DNA of 64,000 nt, taken from assembly GCA_902778455.1 (NCBI GenBank), contig CACYXR010000012.1, forward strand, positions 1-64,000, in the 5' to 3' direction. Under the pieces are notes generated by a model. It saw nothing but the letters and a program-made list of their open reading frames with translations, had not been told where the DNA came from and ran no database searches. Source of the stretch: an uncultured Selenomonadaceae bacterium. GTDB taxonomy: Bacteria > Bacillota > Negativicutes > Selenomonadales > Selenomonadaceae. Position 1 is the stretch's first letter. Every line of letters begins with the position of its first letter. This document shows, piece by piece, positions 38,423-50,590 of the stretch. The position numbers were made by a program, and so were the translations under genes.

Positions 38423-39045
38423 TATGCGAGCACCTCCTCAATCCGGGCAACGGCGTCCTTCGTGACGAACAGCTTGTCATGATTCAGGATGTCATAGACG
38501 TTCAGGCCCGTCGTGTTGATGGCTTTGACGCCCGGAATATTGCGGGAAGAGCGCTCCACATTCTCGGCCTCTTCCGCCGTGATAATCAGTGCCTTGTTGT
38601 CAATCTCGAAGGTCTGAAGGAGCTTCACGACCTGTTTCGTCTTCGGCGCCTCGAAATCGAGAGCGTCCAAAACAACGAGATTGTCTTCCTGGACTTTATC
38701 CGAAAGCGCGCACTTGATGGCAAGGCGACGCTGCTTGCGCGGCATGCTGAAAGCATAGGAACGCGGATGGGGTCCGAAGACCGTGCCGCCGCCGACCCAC
38801 AGTGGGGAACGACGCGAGCCGCTGCGTGCGCGGCCGGTGCCTTTCTGCTTCCAAGGCTTGCGCCCGCCGCCGCGGACGAACGCGCGGGTTTTCGTGGCGT
38901 GCGTGCCGAGCCGCTGGGACGCGAGCTGCATGACGACCGCCTGATGAAGGAGCCCGCCGTTGACTTCCACGCCGAAAACATTATCATTCAACTCAATATC
39001 GCCGACCTGCTGGCGGTCGATATTGTAAACTGCTACCTTAGGCAT
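38422..39045 (-). CDS. rplD: 50S ribosomal protein L4
   Basis: 207 residues. The extended tunnel loop contains [20 protein letters not shown]. In E. coli free L4 represses the S10 operon through the leader RNA; whether the hairpin at 40107-40157 plays that part here is untested. Confidence 0.97.
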   Translation of the reverse strand: MPKVAVYNIDRQQVGDIELNDNVFGVEVNGGLLHQAVVMQLASQRLGTHATKTRAFVRGGGRKPWKQKGTGRARSGSRRSPLWVGGGTVFGPHPRSYAFSMPRKQRRLAIKCALSDKVQEDNLVVLDALDFEAPKTKQVVKLLQTFEIDNKALIITAEEAENVERSSRNIPGVKAINTTGLNVYDILNHDKLFVTKDAVARIEEVLA

Positions 39046-39071
39046 AACTGAGCATATCCTCCTTCCGATTC

Positions 39072-39713
39072 TTATTTGTTCGGCTTAACCGTTTCTTTTA
39101 TCATCAGAAGCCCTTTCTTCGGGCCGGGAACCGCGCCTTTAATCAAAAGCAGATTGCGGTCCGCGTCAACCTTGACCAGCGTAAGGCGCTGCACAGTGAC
39201 GCGCTCGTTGCCCATGTGGCCCGGGAGCTTCTTTCCCTTGAGGACGCGCCCGCCGTGGCCGCTGATCATCGCGCCCGTCGAGCCCGGCTCACGATGGGAT
39301 TTGGAACCGTGTCCCATCGGGCCGCGCGCGAAGCCGTGACGCTTGACCGTACCGGCAAAGCCCTTGCCCTTGGAAATGCCCGTGACATCGACGAGCTGAC
39401 CCGCCTCGAAGATATCGACGCCGATCTTGTCGCCGACTTTATATTCAGAAGGAGCCGCAAGGCGCATCTCGCGGATATATTTGACCGGTTCAACCCCGGC
39501 CTTATCGAAACGGCCCTTCAGTGGTTTCGTAAGATGTTTTTCCTTGATTTCACCGAAGCCGAGCTGAACTGCATTGTAGCCGTCGCTCTCGGTCGTCTTG
39601 TTCTGGATCACAACGTTGTTTCCGGCTTCGATGACCGTCACCGGAACGACCTGGCCTTCCTCGGTGAAAATCTGCGTCATACCGAGTTTTCTACCTAAAA
39701 TCGCTTTAGACAT
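39072..39713 (-). CDS. rplC: 50S ribosomal protein L3
   Basis: 213 residues ([49 protein letters not shown]). One of two initiators of large-subunit assembly; its central loop reaches the peptidyl transferase centre. Confidence 0.97.
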   Translation of the reverse strand: MSKAILGRKLGMTQIFTEEGQVVPVTVIEAGNNVVIQNKTTESDGYNAVQLGFGEIKEKHLTKPLKGRFDKAGVEPVKYIREMRLAAPSEYKVGDKIGVDIFEAGQLVDVTGISKGKGFAGTVKRHGFARGPMGHGSKSHREPGSTGAMISGHGGRVLKGKKLPGHMGNERVTVQRLTLVKVDADRNLLLIKGAVPGPKKGLLMIKETVKPNK

Positions 39714-39727
39714 TATCCCACCCCCTC

Positions 39728-40039
39728 TTACAGCTTGATCTCGATGTCAACACCGGCCGGCAGATCGAGGTGCGTCAATGCGTCGACGGTTTTCGGGGAC
39801 GCCTCGAGAATGTCGATGAGACGCTTGTGCGTACGCATCTCGAATTGCTCGCGGGAATCCTTGTTGACATGCGGAGAACGCAGAATCGTGTAAATGTTGC
39901 GCTCCGTGGGAAGCGGGATTGGGCCGGAAACCATGGCTCCGGTCCGCTTCGCGGTCTCAACGATCTTGACCGCGCTCTGATCCAGTGCTTTGTGGTCGTA
40001 AGCTTTCAAACGAATCCTGATTTTCTGTTGCTTGGACAA
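39728..40039 (-). CDS. rpsJ: 30S ribosomal protein S10
   Basis: 103 residues starting [20 protein letters not shown]. There is no ATG at the N terminus: the start is TTG at 40039, preceded by AAGGAGG at eight bases. Longer ATG-started frames add a non-S10 tail. S10 is also NusE, a partner of NusB/NusG in antitermination. First gene of the S10 group, 220 bases after tuf. Confidence 0.96.
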   Translation of the reverse strand: MSKQQKIRIRLKAYDHKALDQSAVKIVETAKRTGAMVSGPIPLPTERNIYTILRSPHVNKDSREQFEMRTHKRLIDILEASPKTVDALTHLDLPAGVDIEIKL

Positions 40040-40106
40040 AACCTTTTCCTCCTTAATCGCCCGGATTCGAGACCCGGACAGTTCTCTGCGCCAGTTACCC
40101 CGATAA

Positions 40107-40157
40107 TGTGCTGACAGATTTGCGCTTGCACTTTGGAAACGCCCATCTGTCAGCACA
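40107..40157 (-). promoter_or_regulatory. Long perfect stem in the S10 leader
   Basis: 13-bp perfect inverted repeat TGTGCTGACAGAT (40107-40119) and ATCTGTCAGCACA (40145-40157) with a 25-base loop region, on the RNA between tuf and rpsJ. No T-run follows and no convincing promoter was found in this gap. A leader or processing element is likelier than a terminator. Confidence 0.55.
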
Positions 40158-40206
40158 CCAGAGCGGGCAATCTGCCGCATCATCGCGTGGTATGCCGAAA
40201 GCCTTA

Positions 40207-40236
40207 TATAAGGGCGGCGCTAACGCCGCCCTTATA
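40207..40236 (-). terminator. Stable hairpin after tuf, weak terminator or attenuator
   Basis: 13-bp perfect stem TATAAGGGCGGCG/CGCCGCCCTTATA with a 4-base loop, 24 bases after the tuf stop. Only a poor T stretch follows, so partial termination with read-through into rpsJ is plausible. Confidence 0.6.
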
Positions 40237-40259
40237 AAGAGCCTTTTATTTAGTTGGGA

Positions 40260-41447
40260 TTACGCCTCGATCTCCGTGACGCTGCCCGCGCCGACCGTAC
40301 GGCCGCCCTCGCGGATAGCGAAGCGGAGGCCCTTCTCGATCGCGATCGGGGTGATCAGCTCGACGTCCATCTCGATGTTGTCGCCGGGCATAACCATCTC
40401 AGTGCCCTCGGGGAGCTTGATGACGCCCGTCACGTCCGTCGTGCGGACATAGAACTGCGGGCGATAGTTGGAGAAGAACGGCGTATGGCGGCCGCCCTCT
40501 TCCTTCGTCAGGACATAAACCTGAGCCTTGAACTTCGTGTGCGGATGAATGGAACCCGGCTTCGCGAGAACCTGGCCGCGCTCGATCTCGGTACGGTCAA
40601 TGCCGCGGAGCAGAGCGCCGATGTTGTCGCCGGCGACAGCGGAATCCAGCGTCTTGCGGAACATCTCGATGCCCGTGACCGTCGTCTTCTTCGGCTCATC
40701 CTGCATACCGACGATATGGACTTCCTCGCCGAGCTTCAGCTCGCCGCGCTCGACGCGGCCTGTGGCGACCGTGCCGCGGCCCGTGATCGTCATAACGTCC
40801 TCGACCGGCATCAGGAACGGCTTCTCCGTGTCGCGCTGCGGAGTCGGGATGTACTCGTCAACAGCGTCCATCAGCTTCATGATGTTCGCCTGCTGCTCGG
40901 CGTCGCCCTCAAGTGCCTTCAGCGCGGAGCCGGAAACCACCGGGATTTCGTCGCCGGGGAACTCATACTCGGTGAGGAGGTCGCGGACTTCCATCTCAAC
41001 AAGTTCGAGAAGCTCGGGATCGTCGACCTGGTCAACCTTGTTCAGGAACACAACGATAGCCGGAACGCCGACCTGGCGGGCGAGCAGGATGTGCTCGCGG
41101 GTCTGCGGCATCGGGCCGTCAGCGGCGCTGACAACGAGAATCGCGCCGTCCATCTGTGCGGCGCCGGTGATCATGTTCTTGACATAGTCGGCGTGACCCG
41201 GGCAGTCAACGTGCGCATAGTGGCGCTTCTCGGTCTGGTACTCGACGTGCGCCGTGTTGATCGTGATGCCGCGCTCGCGCTCCTCCGGAGCCTTATCGAT
41301 CATGTTGTAATCCATGAAGTCCGCGCCGCCCTTTTCGGCGAGAACCTTCGTGATGGCCGCCGTCAGCGTCGTCTTGCCGTGGTCGACGTGACCGATCGTG
41401 CCGATGTTAACGTGCGGTTTGCTTCTGTCAAACTTCTGCTTTGCCAT
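40260..41447 (-). CDS. tuf: Elongation factor Tu
   Basis: 395 residues. GTPase motifs GHVDHGKTT (P-loop), [12 protein letters not shown] and SALKAL, followed by the two beta-barrel domains. Delivers aminoacyl-tRNA to the ribosome. Only copy in the window; 18 bases after fusA. Confidence 0.98.
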   Translation of the reverse strand: MAKQKFDRSKPHVNIGTIGHVDHGKTTLTAAITKVLAEKGGADFMDYNMIDKAPEERERGITINTAHVEYQTEKRHYAHVDCPGHADYVKNMITGAAQMDGAILVVSAADGPMPQTREHILLARQVGVPAIVVFLNKVDQVDDPELLELVEMEVRDLLTEYEFPGDEIPVVSGSALKALEGDAEQQANIMKLMDAVDEYIPTPQRDTEKPFLMPVEDVMTITGRGTVATGRVERGELKLGEEVHIVGMQDEPKKTTVTGIEMFRKTLDSAVAGDNIGALLRGIDRTEIERGQVLAKPGSIHPHTKFKAQVYVLTKEEGGRHTPFFSNYRPQFYVRTTDVTGVIKLPEGTEMVMPGDNIEMDVELITPIAIEKGLRFAIREGGRTVGAGSVTEIEA

Positions 41448-41464
41448 TTCTTTGATTTCCTCCC

Positions 41465-43543
<2,079 letters not shown>

Positions 43544-43578
43544 TGTTTATCTCTCCTTAAACCTTTAACGACAGCCGA

Positions 43579-44082
<504 letters not shown>

Positions 44083-44460
44083 TTACTTCTTTTTGGCACG
44101 CTTCGCGCCGTATTTCGAGCGACCCTGGTTGCGATCCTGGACCCCCGCCGTATCCAGCGAGCCGCGAATCACATGATAGCGGACGCCCGGAAGATCCTTC
44201 ACGCGTCCGCCGCGGATCAAAACGACGCTATGCTCCTGAAGATTGTGGCCAATCCCGGGAATATAGGCGGTAACTTCGATGCTGTTCGTCAAGCGAACAC
44301 GAGCTACCTTGCGCAGAGCCGAGTTCGGCTTCTTCGGCGTCGTCGTGTAGACGCGCGTGCAAACTCCGCGCTTCTGCGGGCAATTCTTGAGTGCCGGTGC
44401 TGTGGATTTCTCCTGCATGCTCTTTCTGCTTTTGCGGACCAACTGATTGATTGTAGGCAT
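44083..44460 (-). CDS. rpsL: 30S ribosomal protein S12
   Basis: 125 residues. Decoding-centre protein; conserved [19 protein letters not shown] and [17 protein letters not shown], the two regions hit by streptomycin-resistance mutations. Both are wild type as far as can be read. The ATG at 44460 follows AAGGAGG. Confidence 0.97.
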   Translation of the reverse strand: MPTINQLVRKSRKSMQEKSTAPALKNCPQKRGVCTRVYTTTPKKPNSALRKVARVRLTNSIEVTAYIPGIGHNLQEHSVVLIRGGRVKDLPGVRYHVIRGSLDTAGVQDRNQGRSKYGAKRAKKK

Positions 44461-44526
44461 ACATGCACCTCCTTCCTTCATATTGAGAATTTAATTTATC
44501 AAAATCCAGCGCAATGCGCCGGATTT

Positions 44527-44778
44527 TTAACGATCTTGCAAAGCCGCCGCTGCCGCGGAGCCGACATCGATGGAACAAGCCTTGCCCAGCTCTGCCATCG
44601 TCGCGCTCTCGACCAGCTCCACGCCCGCCTCGGAACAAAGCCCCTTCAGCGAACGCGTCACGCGCTCGTCCGCGTCGCTCGCGACGAACACGCAAACCGC
44701 CCTGCCCTTGCTCACAGCTTTCGTGACCTGCTTCACGCCGGTTACATGCGGCGCCTTCGCCAATGTTTCCAATGTCAT
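44527..44778 (-). CDS. L7Ae/L30e-family RNA-binding protein (YbxF/RplGB-like)
   Basis: 83 residues. Alpha-beta-alpha L7Ae fold (GVKQVTKAVSKGRAVCVFVASDAD, VELVESATMAELGKACSI). Bacillota homologues (YbxF, YlxQ) bind kink-turn RNA; a ribosomal role is possible but unsettled. First gene of the str operon. The ATG at 44778 with GGGGAGTG upstream is chosen; the longer frame would include the promoter -10 region. Confidence 0.9.
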   Translation of the reverse strand: MTLETLAKAPHVTGVKQVTKAVSKGRAVCVFVASDADERVTRSLKGLCSEAGVELVESATMAELGKACSIDVGSAAAAALQDR

Positions 44779-44830
44779 CTGCGCCACACTCCCCAAGCAT
44801 TCTGCTCCTGTCTGTGACCAAGCAGTACAT

Positions 44831-44859
44831 ATAATATCACCCCAAAAAATAAATGTCAA
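44831..44859 (-). promoter_or_regulatory. Near-consensus sigma-A promoter of the str/ribosomal block
   Basis: -35 TTGACA (complement of 44854-44859), 17-base spacer, -10 TATTAT (complement of 44831-44836). Points into the L7Ae-like gene. Confidence 0.88.
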
Positions 44860-44973
44860 CCCTTATTTTTACTGGATTTTTCATGCACACGCGCCCGTGT
44901 GTGTCATATATTGAAAAAGTCCTTATATCATAGACATTGTAAGAAAAAAATACAAAAAAAATTTATAAAACAG

Positions 44974-45027
44974 CTTTCATTATTTTTTCAGGTTATGTTC
45001 GTTTGTTTCACGTGAAACATTTTTTCG
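44974..45027 (+). repeat. 54-bp conserved parS block, copy 4
   Basis: Three differences from the 54-bp block at 4733, all left of parS; same orientation although 40 kb away. Confidence 0.82.
45004..45019. other. parS site 4
   Basis: Exact TGTTTCACGTGAAACA, between the transketolase terminator and the str promoter. Confidence 0.88.
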
Positions 45028-45141
45028 CAAATTTTCCCGAAACCGATGAACGGTTAAAATCTTGGCGCCCAAGAACTATGCCGGACTTACGCGCTACTTC
45101 TTTCAGGATGAAACGGCACCTTCGAAATCTTGTATATTTAC

Positions 45142-45175
45142 AAAAAAAGACCGCGTCTCTACCGGACACGGTCTT
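45142..45175 (-). terminator. Terminator of the transketolase transcript
   Basis: Stem AAGACCG..GTC/GGAC..CGGTCTT (45147-45175), then a run of T on the minus strand. Confidence 0.85.
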
Positions 45176-45194
45176 CTGATGTCACTATATTTAA

Positions 45195-47189
45195 TTAGGA
45201 AAGATTTTTCAAAACTTCCTTCACCGTTTCCGCCACATGCTCCTTGGTGAAGCCGAAATTCCTGAACAGCGTGCCGCCCGGCGCCGACGCGCCGAAGCTT
45301 TTCATCGCCACCGTCGCGCCGTCGAGACCGACGTAACGCTCCCATCCGAAGGACGAAAGCGCCTCCACCGCCACGCGGGCACGGACTTTTTTCGGCAGGA
45401 TTTTTTCACGATAGGCCGCGTCCTGCGCCTCGAAAAGTTCCATGCAGGGCATACTGACAACCCGCGCGTCCACGCCGTCCGCTTTCAAAAGCGCCTGCGC
45501 GTCGATGGCCAACGAAACCTCGGAGCCGCTGGCAATCAAAATCGCGTCCGGCGTTTCCTTCTCGGAAGGAGAAACGACATAGCCGCCCTTCAGCGCTTCT
45601 TTGCCGCTGCCGGAAAGCTGCGGGAGATTCTGGCGGCTCAACGCAAGCGCCGTCGGCGTTTCTTTGCTTGTCACCGCGACGAGCCAGCCAGCCGCTGTCT
45701 CCGTGGCGTCCGCCGGACGGAACACATTGACGTTCGGCTGGGCGCGGAGCATCGCAAGCTGCTCGATGGGTTCGTGGGTCGGCCCGTCCTCCCCGACACC
45801 GATGCTGTCATGGGTAAAGACATAGGTCACAGGTAGCTTCATAAGCGACGCGAGCCGGAGCATCGGCTTCGTGTAGTCGCTGAACACGAAGAACGTCGCC
45901 ACATAGGGGCGAAGGCCGCCGTGGAGCGCAAGACCGTTGGCGATTGCCGCCATCGCCAGCTCGCGGACGCCGAAGTGGATGTTGCGCCCCGCGTAATTCT
46001 CCTTCGAGAAATCCCCCGCGCCCTCCATAACCGTCTTGTTCGAGGGTGCAAGATCGGCGCTGCCGCCGAAAAGCTGGGGCATTTTGTCTTTGAGCCGGTT
46101 GATATATTTACCCGACAGGCTGCGCGTCGCCTGCGCCTTGTCCTCGTACGCCCAATAAGCTTCATCATTCAGCAGGGCGTTCTCGTCAACAGCCTCATGG
46201 CATTTTTCCCAAAGCGTTTTCATCTCCGGGTATTTTTTCTGATATTCGGCGAACAGCGCGTTCCAGTCTCTTTCCGCCTTTTCGCCCGCCTCGGCGAGCT
46301 TCGCGTAATTCGCGTACACTTCGTCCGGTATGGCGAATGATTCCTCCGTCGGCCAGCCCAACGTTTTCCGAAGAGCCGCGACGTTTTCCTCACCCAACGG
46401 CTCGCCGTGGGCGGCGGCTTTGCCCTGCTTCGCCGGGCAGCCGTAGCCGATCTGCGTCTTGATCGTGATGAACGACGGACGCGTCTTGTCCGCCTTCGCT
46501 TCCTCGATAGCCGCACCGATAGCCGCGAGGTCGTTGCCGTCCTCGACGGTCAATGTCTGGAATCCGAAGGCCTCCATGCGCTTCTCGACGTTCTCGGTAA
46601 ACGCGAGGTCGGTGCTGCCCTCGATGGTAATCGAATTGCTGTCATAAAGAACGATCAGCTTCGACAGTCCCAGCGTACCCGCCAGCGAAAACGCCTCGGA
46701 GGAAATTCCCTCCATCATGCAGCCGTCTCCGCCCAGCGCAAAGGTGTAATGATCGACCACGGGATACCCCGGCTTGTTGAACATTGCCGAAAGGTGCGCC
46801 TCCGCCATCGCCATGCCGACAGCCATGCCCATGCCGGCGCCCAGCGGCCCCGTCGTCGCCTCGACGCCGACGGTGTGGCCGTATTCAGGATGTCCCGGCG
46901 TCAGCGACCCGTCCTGCCGGAAATTTTTCAGGTCGTCCAGTGTCAGACCGTAACCAAAAAGATGGAGCAGCGAGTACAGCAGCATCGAGCCGTGCCCGCC
47001 GGAAAGCACGAACCGGTCGCGGTCCGCCCATTTCGGATTTTTTGCGTTGTGCTTCATGTGATGCGCCCAAAGCTCATAAGCAGCCGGAGCCGCCCCAAGC
47101 GGCAGACCCGGATGACCGGAGTTGGCTTTTTGTATCGCGTCCGCGGAAAGCACCCGGATCGCGTTCACGCTCATCGCGTCTATCGACAT
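45195..47189 (-). CDS. tkt: Transketolase
   Basis: 664 residues. Thiamine-diphosphate enzyme of the pentose phosphate pathway, moving two-carbon units between sugar phosphates. Thiamine site [20 protein letters not shown], catalytic glutamate region [20 protein letters not shown], and substrate histidine in [15 protein letters not shown]. Full length for the bacterial enzyme. Shares xylulose 5-phosphate with the araD product 20 kb away. Followed by its own terminator; preceded within 32 bases by ridA, so possibly the end of a ridA-tkt transcript. Confidence 0.97.
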   Translation of the reverse strand: MSIDAMSVNAIRVLSADAIQKANSGHPGLPLGAAPAAYELWAHHMKHNAKNPKWADRDRFVLSGGHGSMLLYSLLHLFGYGLTLDDLKNFRQDGSLTPGHPEYGHTVGVEATTGPLGAGMGMAVGMAMAEAHLSAMFNKPGYPVVDHYTFALGGDGCMMEGISSEAFSLAGTLGLSKLIVLYDSNSITIEGSTDLAFTENVEKRMEAFGFQTLTVEDGNDLAAIGAAIEEAKADKTRPSFITIKTQIGYGCPAKQGKAAAHGEPLGEENVAALRKTLGWPTEESFAIPDEVYANYAKLAEAGEKAERDWNALFAEYQKKYPEMKTLWEKCHEAVDENALLNDEAYWAYEDKAQATRSLSGKYINRLKDKMPQLFGGSADLAPSNKTVMEGAGDFSKENYAGRNIHFGVRELAMAAIANGLALHGGLRPYVATFFVFSDYTKPMLRLASLMKLPVTYVFTHDSIGVGEDGPTHEPIEQLAMLRAQPNVNVFRPADATETAAGWLVAVTSKETPTALALSRQNLPQLSGSGKEALKGGYVVSPSEKETPDAILIASGSEVSLAIDAQALLKADGVDARVVSMPCMELFEAQDAAYREKILPKKVRARVAVEALSSFGWERYVGLDGATVAMKSFGASAPGGTLFRNFGFTKEHVAETVKEVLKNLS

Positions 47190-47221
47190 TCCTTCATCGC
47201 CTTCCTATTAATTAATGAAAT

Positions 47222-47599
47222 TTACCTGGCCGCGATTACGTCGATTTCCACCAGCGCGCCCTTCGGCAGCTTGCTGACCTCGACGCAGACCCGCGCGGGC
47301 GGATTCGCCTCGAAATACCGGCCGTAAATGCCGTTGACCTTCGCGAAATCGTCCATGTTCGTGATGTAGACCGTTGTCTTGACGACGTCCTCCATCGACG
47401 AGCCTGCCGCTTCGAGAATCGCCTTGAGATTTTCCAGTACGCGCGCCGTCTGCACCTCGACGCTGCCATCGACCAGCTCGCCCGTCGCCGGGATCAGCGG
47501 AATCTGCCCTGAAACAAAAACAAACCCGCCTGCCTCGATGGCCTGTGAATACGGCCCAATGGCCTGCGGCGCGTTCGCCGTGGAAATGACTTTTTTCAT
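47222..47599 (-). CDS. ridA: RidA-family enamine/imine deaminase
   Basis: 125 residues. Hydrolyses reactive 2-aminoacrylate-type imines made by PLP enzymes such as serine/threonine dehydratases. Signature segments [20 protein letters not shown], the arginine in [10 protein letters not shown], and the C-terminal [13 protein letters not shown]. The ATG at 47599 is chosen (AGGAAG upstream); the longer frame overlaps aroH. The D-serine lyase in this window would be one source of its substrate. Confidence 0.93.
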   Translation of the reverse strand: MKKVISTANAPQAIGPYSQAIEAGGFVFVSGQIPLIPATGELVDGSVEVQTARVLENLKAILEAAGSSMEDVVKTTVYITNMDDFAKVNGIYGRYFEANPPARVCVEVSKLPKGALVEIDVIAAR

Positions 47600-47619
47600 G
47601 CTAAATACTTCCTTCCTAT

Positions 47620-48006
47620 TTATTGGTCTTCTGCGTCGTCCGGTCTCTTCATGACGAGATCCTGCCTGAGCAGCGCCGCCTCGCCGAGATAGACGTGACG
47701 GATATCCTTCTGCGGCTTGTCCGTATCGGCAAGCACCAGCGCGCGAATGCAAAGCGGCAGGCTGTCCTTGACCGCCATCTGGCGCGTGTCGAAAAGCGGC
47801 ACTGCATCAAAGCCCGGTATCTGCCTCGCGCCCGCCGCCGGAAACGCCGCCGTGATGTCCTCCGTCGCGCTCAAAATCACCGCGCCGACGTCCTCCGGCG
47901 TCACCCCGTTATGACGGATCATCTCCGTCACCATCCAGCGAACCGCCGCGACAATCTCGGCTTCGGTATCGTTCTTGATCGTAATTGCTCCGCGGATTCC
48001 CCGCAT
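47620..48006 (-). CDS. aroH: Chorismate mutase, AroH class
   Basis: 128 residues, monofunctional trimeric type of Bacillus. Converts chorismate to prephenate for tyrosine and phenylalanine. Conserved [18 protein letters not shown] (R at 4/7 region), [13 protein letters not shown], and late [18 protein letters not shown] 48006 follows AAGGGAGGG. 23 bases after the UbiB-like kinase gene and 20 before ridA. Confidence 0.93.
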   Translation of the reverse strand: MRGIRGAITIKNDTEAEIVAAVRWMVTEMIRHNGVTPEDVGAVILSATEDITAAFPAAGARQIPGFDAVPLFDTRQMAVKDSLPLCIRALVLADTDKPQKDIRHVYLGEAALLRQDLVMKRPDDAEDQ

Positions 48007-48029
48007 AGAGAAGCCCTCCCTTGATATTT

Positions 48030-49640
48030 CTATGAATTTCGTATGATATCCCAAAGCAGCCGCCCGCACAAAACGAGCGCCGCCAAGTACCCGAACACGC
48101 CCAACAGCGGTATCTCCATGATTTTCGGCGTCATCTGCGTCATGCAGATAACGCTGGAGCCAAGAAGCAGCGCCGAACCAATCAGACCGAGGACCAGTTT
48201 GTTGATCATCCCGTCAATCCGGCGAAGCGGCTCTTCGGAGCCTGTCAGTTCGAAATTGACCTTCGTCTGCCCGCGCATCGTCATTTGCAGAATATCGGAA
48301 ATCTGCTCCGGCAGACGCATGGTTTTCTTGAAGAAAACATAGCCTTCGCTTTTCAGGCGTTCCAGCTCCACACGCCAGTTGAAATCCTTCTGCAAATTGA
48401 GCTGGATGCTCCGCGCGAAAATCTCCACGAAGTTGACGTCCGGACAATAATTCCGCATGACGCCCTCAATCGTCAGCACGCCGCGGGCAAACATGCTGAG
48501 CCCAGGCCCGATCCCGATTTTATGGCGGCGAAGCACGTCCATGATGTCCCGTGTCAGCGCCCCCATCCGGAAAGTGCCGAAATCGAGATCCCCGTACGTC
48601 GTCATCATCGCGTCGATATCCTCATAGAGCCGCGTATGGTCGACACGTTTCTGCGGGACGCCCAGCGCCAGCACCGCGACCTTCATTTCCATCGTGTCAT
48701 GGTTCGCCAGCGAGAAAAACGCTTTTCGGACGGCCCGGCGATCCCGGTTGGAAATCCGTCCCATCATGCCGAGATCGAGCCATACGATTTTCCCGTCCTT
48801 CACGCGGATATTCCCCGGATGCGGGTCGGCATGGAAATATCCGTCCTCGATCATCTGCTTGACATAGTTTTCCGCGAGCCGCCGTCCAAGCTGGTTGATA
48901 TCGAAGCCCTTTTCGCGAAGGGCCGCCGAATCGTCGAAGCGTATCCCTTCCACGTATTCCATCACGAGAATCCGCGACGTCGTCAAATAATGGTAGACCT
49001 TCGGACAGTCCACATACTCCTCGCCCGCGTTGAGCTGGCGGAACTCGTCGATATGGTCGGCCTCCATCAGGAAATCCATCTCCTGCTTGGCAATCCGCCA
49101 CATCTCATCCAGCAGTATCGAAACATTGAGGACGCCCCGCTCCGCGCCGACCACCTGCGTCAATGCCGCCGCACGCTTCAGCAGGATGATGTCCTGCTCC
49201 ATGACCTCGTAAATGCCCGGCCGCTGCACCTTGACGACGACCTCTTCCCCCGTCGCCAGCACTGCCCGATGCACCTGCGCGATGGACGCCGAGCCGAGCA
49301 CCTCCGGCGAAATCGAGGCAAATTTCTTTTGCCATGGGCACTTGTATTCCTGCTCCACAATGGAAAGCACTGTCTCAAAGGACATCGGCCGAACGTCCGC
49401 CTGCAGAGTCGTCAGCGCGTCGCAATACTCCTGCGGCAGGAAATCGGACCGCATACTCATAATCTGTCCGAGCTTGACGAAGGTCGGCCCCAAATCCTCC
49501 AATATCAGGCGGATTTTCTCCGGCGTGACGCCGTGCATCAAATCCCTGTTCCGCAGGACGCGAATCATCTCACGGAACCGATGAGCGGGAAGTTTCTCCG
49601 CTGTTTCGCTATTCGATTTTGTCATCAGGCTATCCAGCAT
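48030..49640 (-). CDS. ABC1/UbiB (AarF)-family atypical kinase
   Basis: 536 residues. The family KxGQ motif is in GPTFVKLGQIMSMRSDFLP. The alanine-rich loop region SASIAQVHRA and the lysine VVVKVQRPG follow, then YFHADPHPGNIRV and the metal-binding WLDLGMMG. Two membrane helices close the protein (GLIGSALLLGSSVICM and LLGVFGYLAALVLC). Supports quinone or other lipid metabolism as an ATPase/kinase; exact role open in anaerobes. ATG 49640 with GAGAGGCG upstream is preferred over a GTG at 49655. Confidence 0.92.
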   Translation of the reverse strand: MLDSLMTKSNSETAEKLPAHRFREMIRVLRNRDLMHGVTPEKIRLILEDLGPTFVKLGQIMSMRSDFLPQEYCDALTTLQADVRPMSFETVLSIVEQEYKCPWQKKFASISPEVLGSASIAQVHRAVLATGEEVVVKVQRPGIYEVMEQDIILLKRAAALTQVVGAERGVLNVSILLDEMWRIAKQEMDFLMEADHIDEFRQLNAGEEYVDCPKVYHYLTTSRILVMEYVEGIRFDDSAALREKGFDINQLGRRLAENYVKQMIEDGYFHADPHPGNIRVKDGKIVWLDLGMMGRISNRDRRAVRKAFFSLANHDTMEMKVAVLALGVPQKRVDHTRLYEDIDAMMTTYGDLDFGTFRMGALTRDIMDVLRRHKIGIGPGLSMFARGVLTIEGVMRNYCPDVNFVEIFARSIQLNLQKDFNWRVELERLKSEGYVFFKKTMRLPEQISDILQMTMRGQTKVNFELTGSEEPLRRIDGMINKLVLGLIGSALLLGSSVICMTQMTPKIMEIPLLGVFGYLAALVLCGRLLWDIIRNS

Positions 49641-49671
49641 AACGACGCCTCTCACAAAATGAAATCAGCCT

Positions 49672-50451
49672 TTATCCCTTGACCGGCTCCTGCAAAATCT
49701 GCTGAAAAATGGCCATGATATGCTGCCCGTAATACGTTCCCGGCACCGCCCAACGGCCGTTCAAATCCAGCCAGTGGGGCAGCGTCATAGCGCCGTATAT
49801 ATCGCGCACCATCGTATAGCGCGGGTCCACGATATCCGAGGACGGGGTCCGAGTCGTCGCGTAAGCCAGAAGATGCTGGATATGCGCCCGGACGCCGATC
49901 TGCGCCGACGGGAAATAACCGCCCTGCACATAATCGCTGGTCGTCCCCAGCCCGCAATAATTATTCTGATCCGGCGTCACCGTACCGCCGTAACTGAAAT
50001 TCCCCGTCTCATGAAGCGCCTGCGCGAAGGCCACGTCAGGACGGACGCCCTCCTTCGTCGCTTCCTCATAATAATAGGAAACAAGTTCTTCCGGCGTCAC
50101 CGAAATATTCGGCGACGGATTGATCTTCAAAAGATAGTTGACGCACTGCGCTTCCGTCGCCATCGGACCGCCGAGGATATTCTCATTGTCGAGATCCACG
50201 GGCAAAAGCTTGTAGTCCACCTTCTCATGGCTTGTTCTCGGCTGCTCCGCTTTTGGATGCAGAAGCGCGTCAATCCGCGCTTTGATGCCCCCGTTCGTGC
50301 CGCTCGCCGAGGTTTGGATCTGCGCCGCGTTTCCGTTCGTGATCTGGTCATGAAGCCGTTTCCCCGCATCCGCCTTCCCCGAAAAGGAGAAAGCGCACGC
50401 ACCTGTTAAAAGCAACGCGCAAAAGATCTTCGCGTTCTTACCGATACTCAA
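49672..50451 (-). CDS. Exported glucosaminidase-domain protein (peptidoglycan hydrolase)
   Basis: 259 residues from a TTG start with GGAGGGG seven bases upstream; the ATG at 50520 would add an unlikely N terminus. Signal peptide about residues 1-29 (NAKIFCALLLTGACAFSFSG then KADA). Linker to about 115, then a glucosaminidase (PF01832) domain: YYYEEATKEGVRPDVAFAQALHETGNFSYG, with catalytic-type glutamate E148, and YCGLGTTSD. Would cleave glycan strands of the cell wall. The domain is followed by GVRAHIQHLLAYA, usual in this subgroup. Adjacent to the UbiB-like gene on the same strand. Confidence 0.85.
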   Translation of the reverse strand: MSIGKNAKIFCALLLTGACAFSFSGKADAGKRLHDQITNGNAAQIQTSASGTNGGIKARIDALLHPKAEQPRTSHEKVDYKLLPVDLDNENILGGPMATEAQCVNYLLKINPSPNISVTPEELVSYYYEEATKEGVRPDVAFAQALHETGNFSYGGTVTPDQNNYCGLGTTSDYVQGGYFPSAQIGVRAHIQHLLAYATTRTPSSDIVDPRYTMVRDIYGAMTLPHWLDLNGRWAVPGTYYGQHIMAIFQQILQEPVKG

Positions 50452-50546
50452 TCCGTATCCCCTCCGTACTTTCAAATCATAGTACAAAGTATTTTGCACA
50501 TACGCATAATATTTTATCACAGACTGACTATAAATTCCACCATAAG

Positions 50547-50574
50547 AAAAAGACAGGCACAGGGCCTGTCTTTT
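50547..50574 (-). terminator. Terminator of pckA
   Basis: Arms AAAAGACAGGC and GCCTGTCTTTT around a short loop, ending in T-rich minus-strand sequence. Confidence 0.85.
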
Positions 50575-50590
50575 CCGTATCTTTGGTAAA

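Larger units (their letters stand above)
44779..45194. other. Regulatory gap between str operon and transketolase
   Basis: No gene. Contains the str promoter (44831-44859), a GC-rich inverted repeat just upstream of it (ACACACACGGG against CGCGTGTGC, about 44885-44905), an A-rich stretch, parS block 4 (44974-45027) and the tkt terminator. rpoB/rpoC, often found here, are absent. Confidence 0.7.

Noticed and set aside
44885..44905. GC-rich inverted repeat upstream of the str promoter considered as a terminator
   Set aside because: No T-run on either strand; kept only as part of the gap description.
46407..47327. 306-codon plus-strand frame opposite transketolase
   Set aside because: Antisense of tkt.
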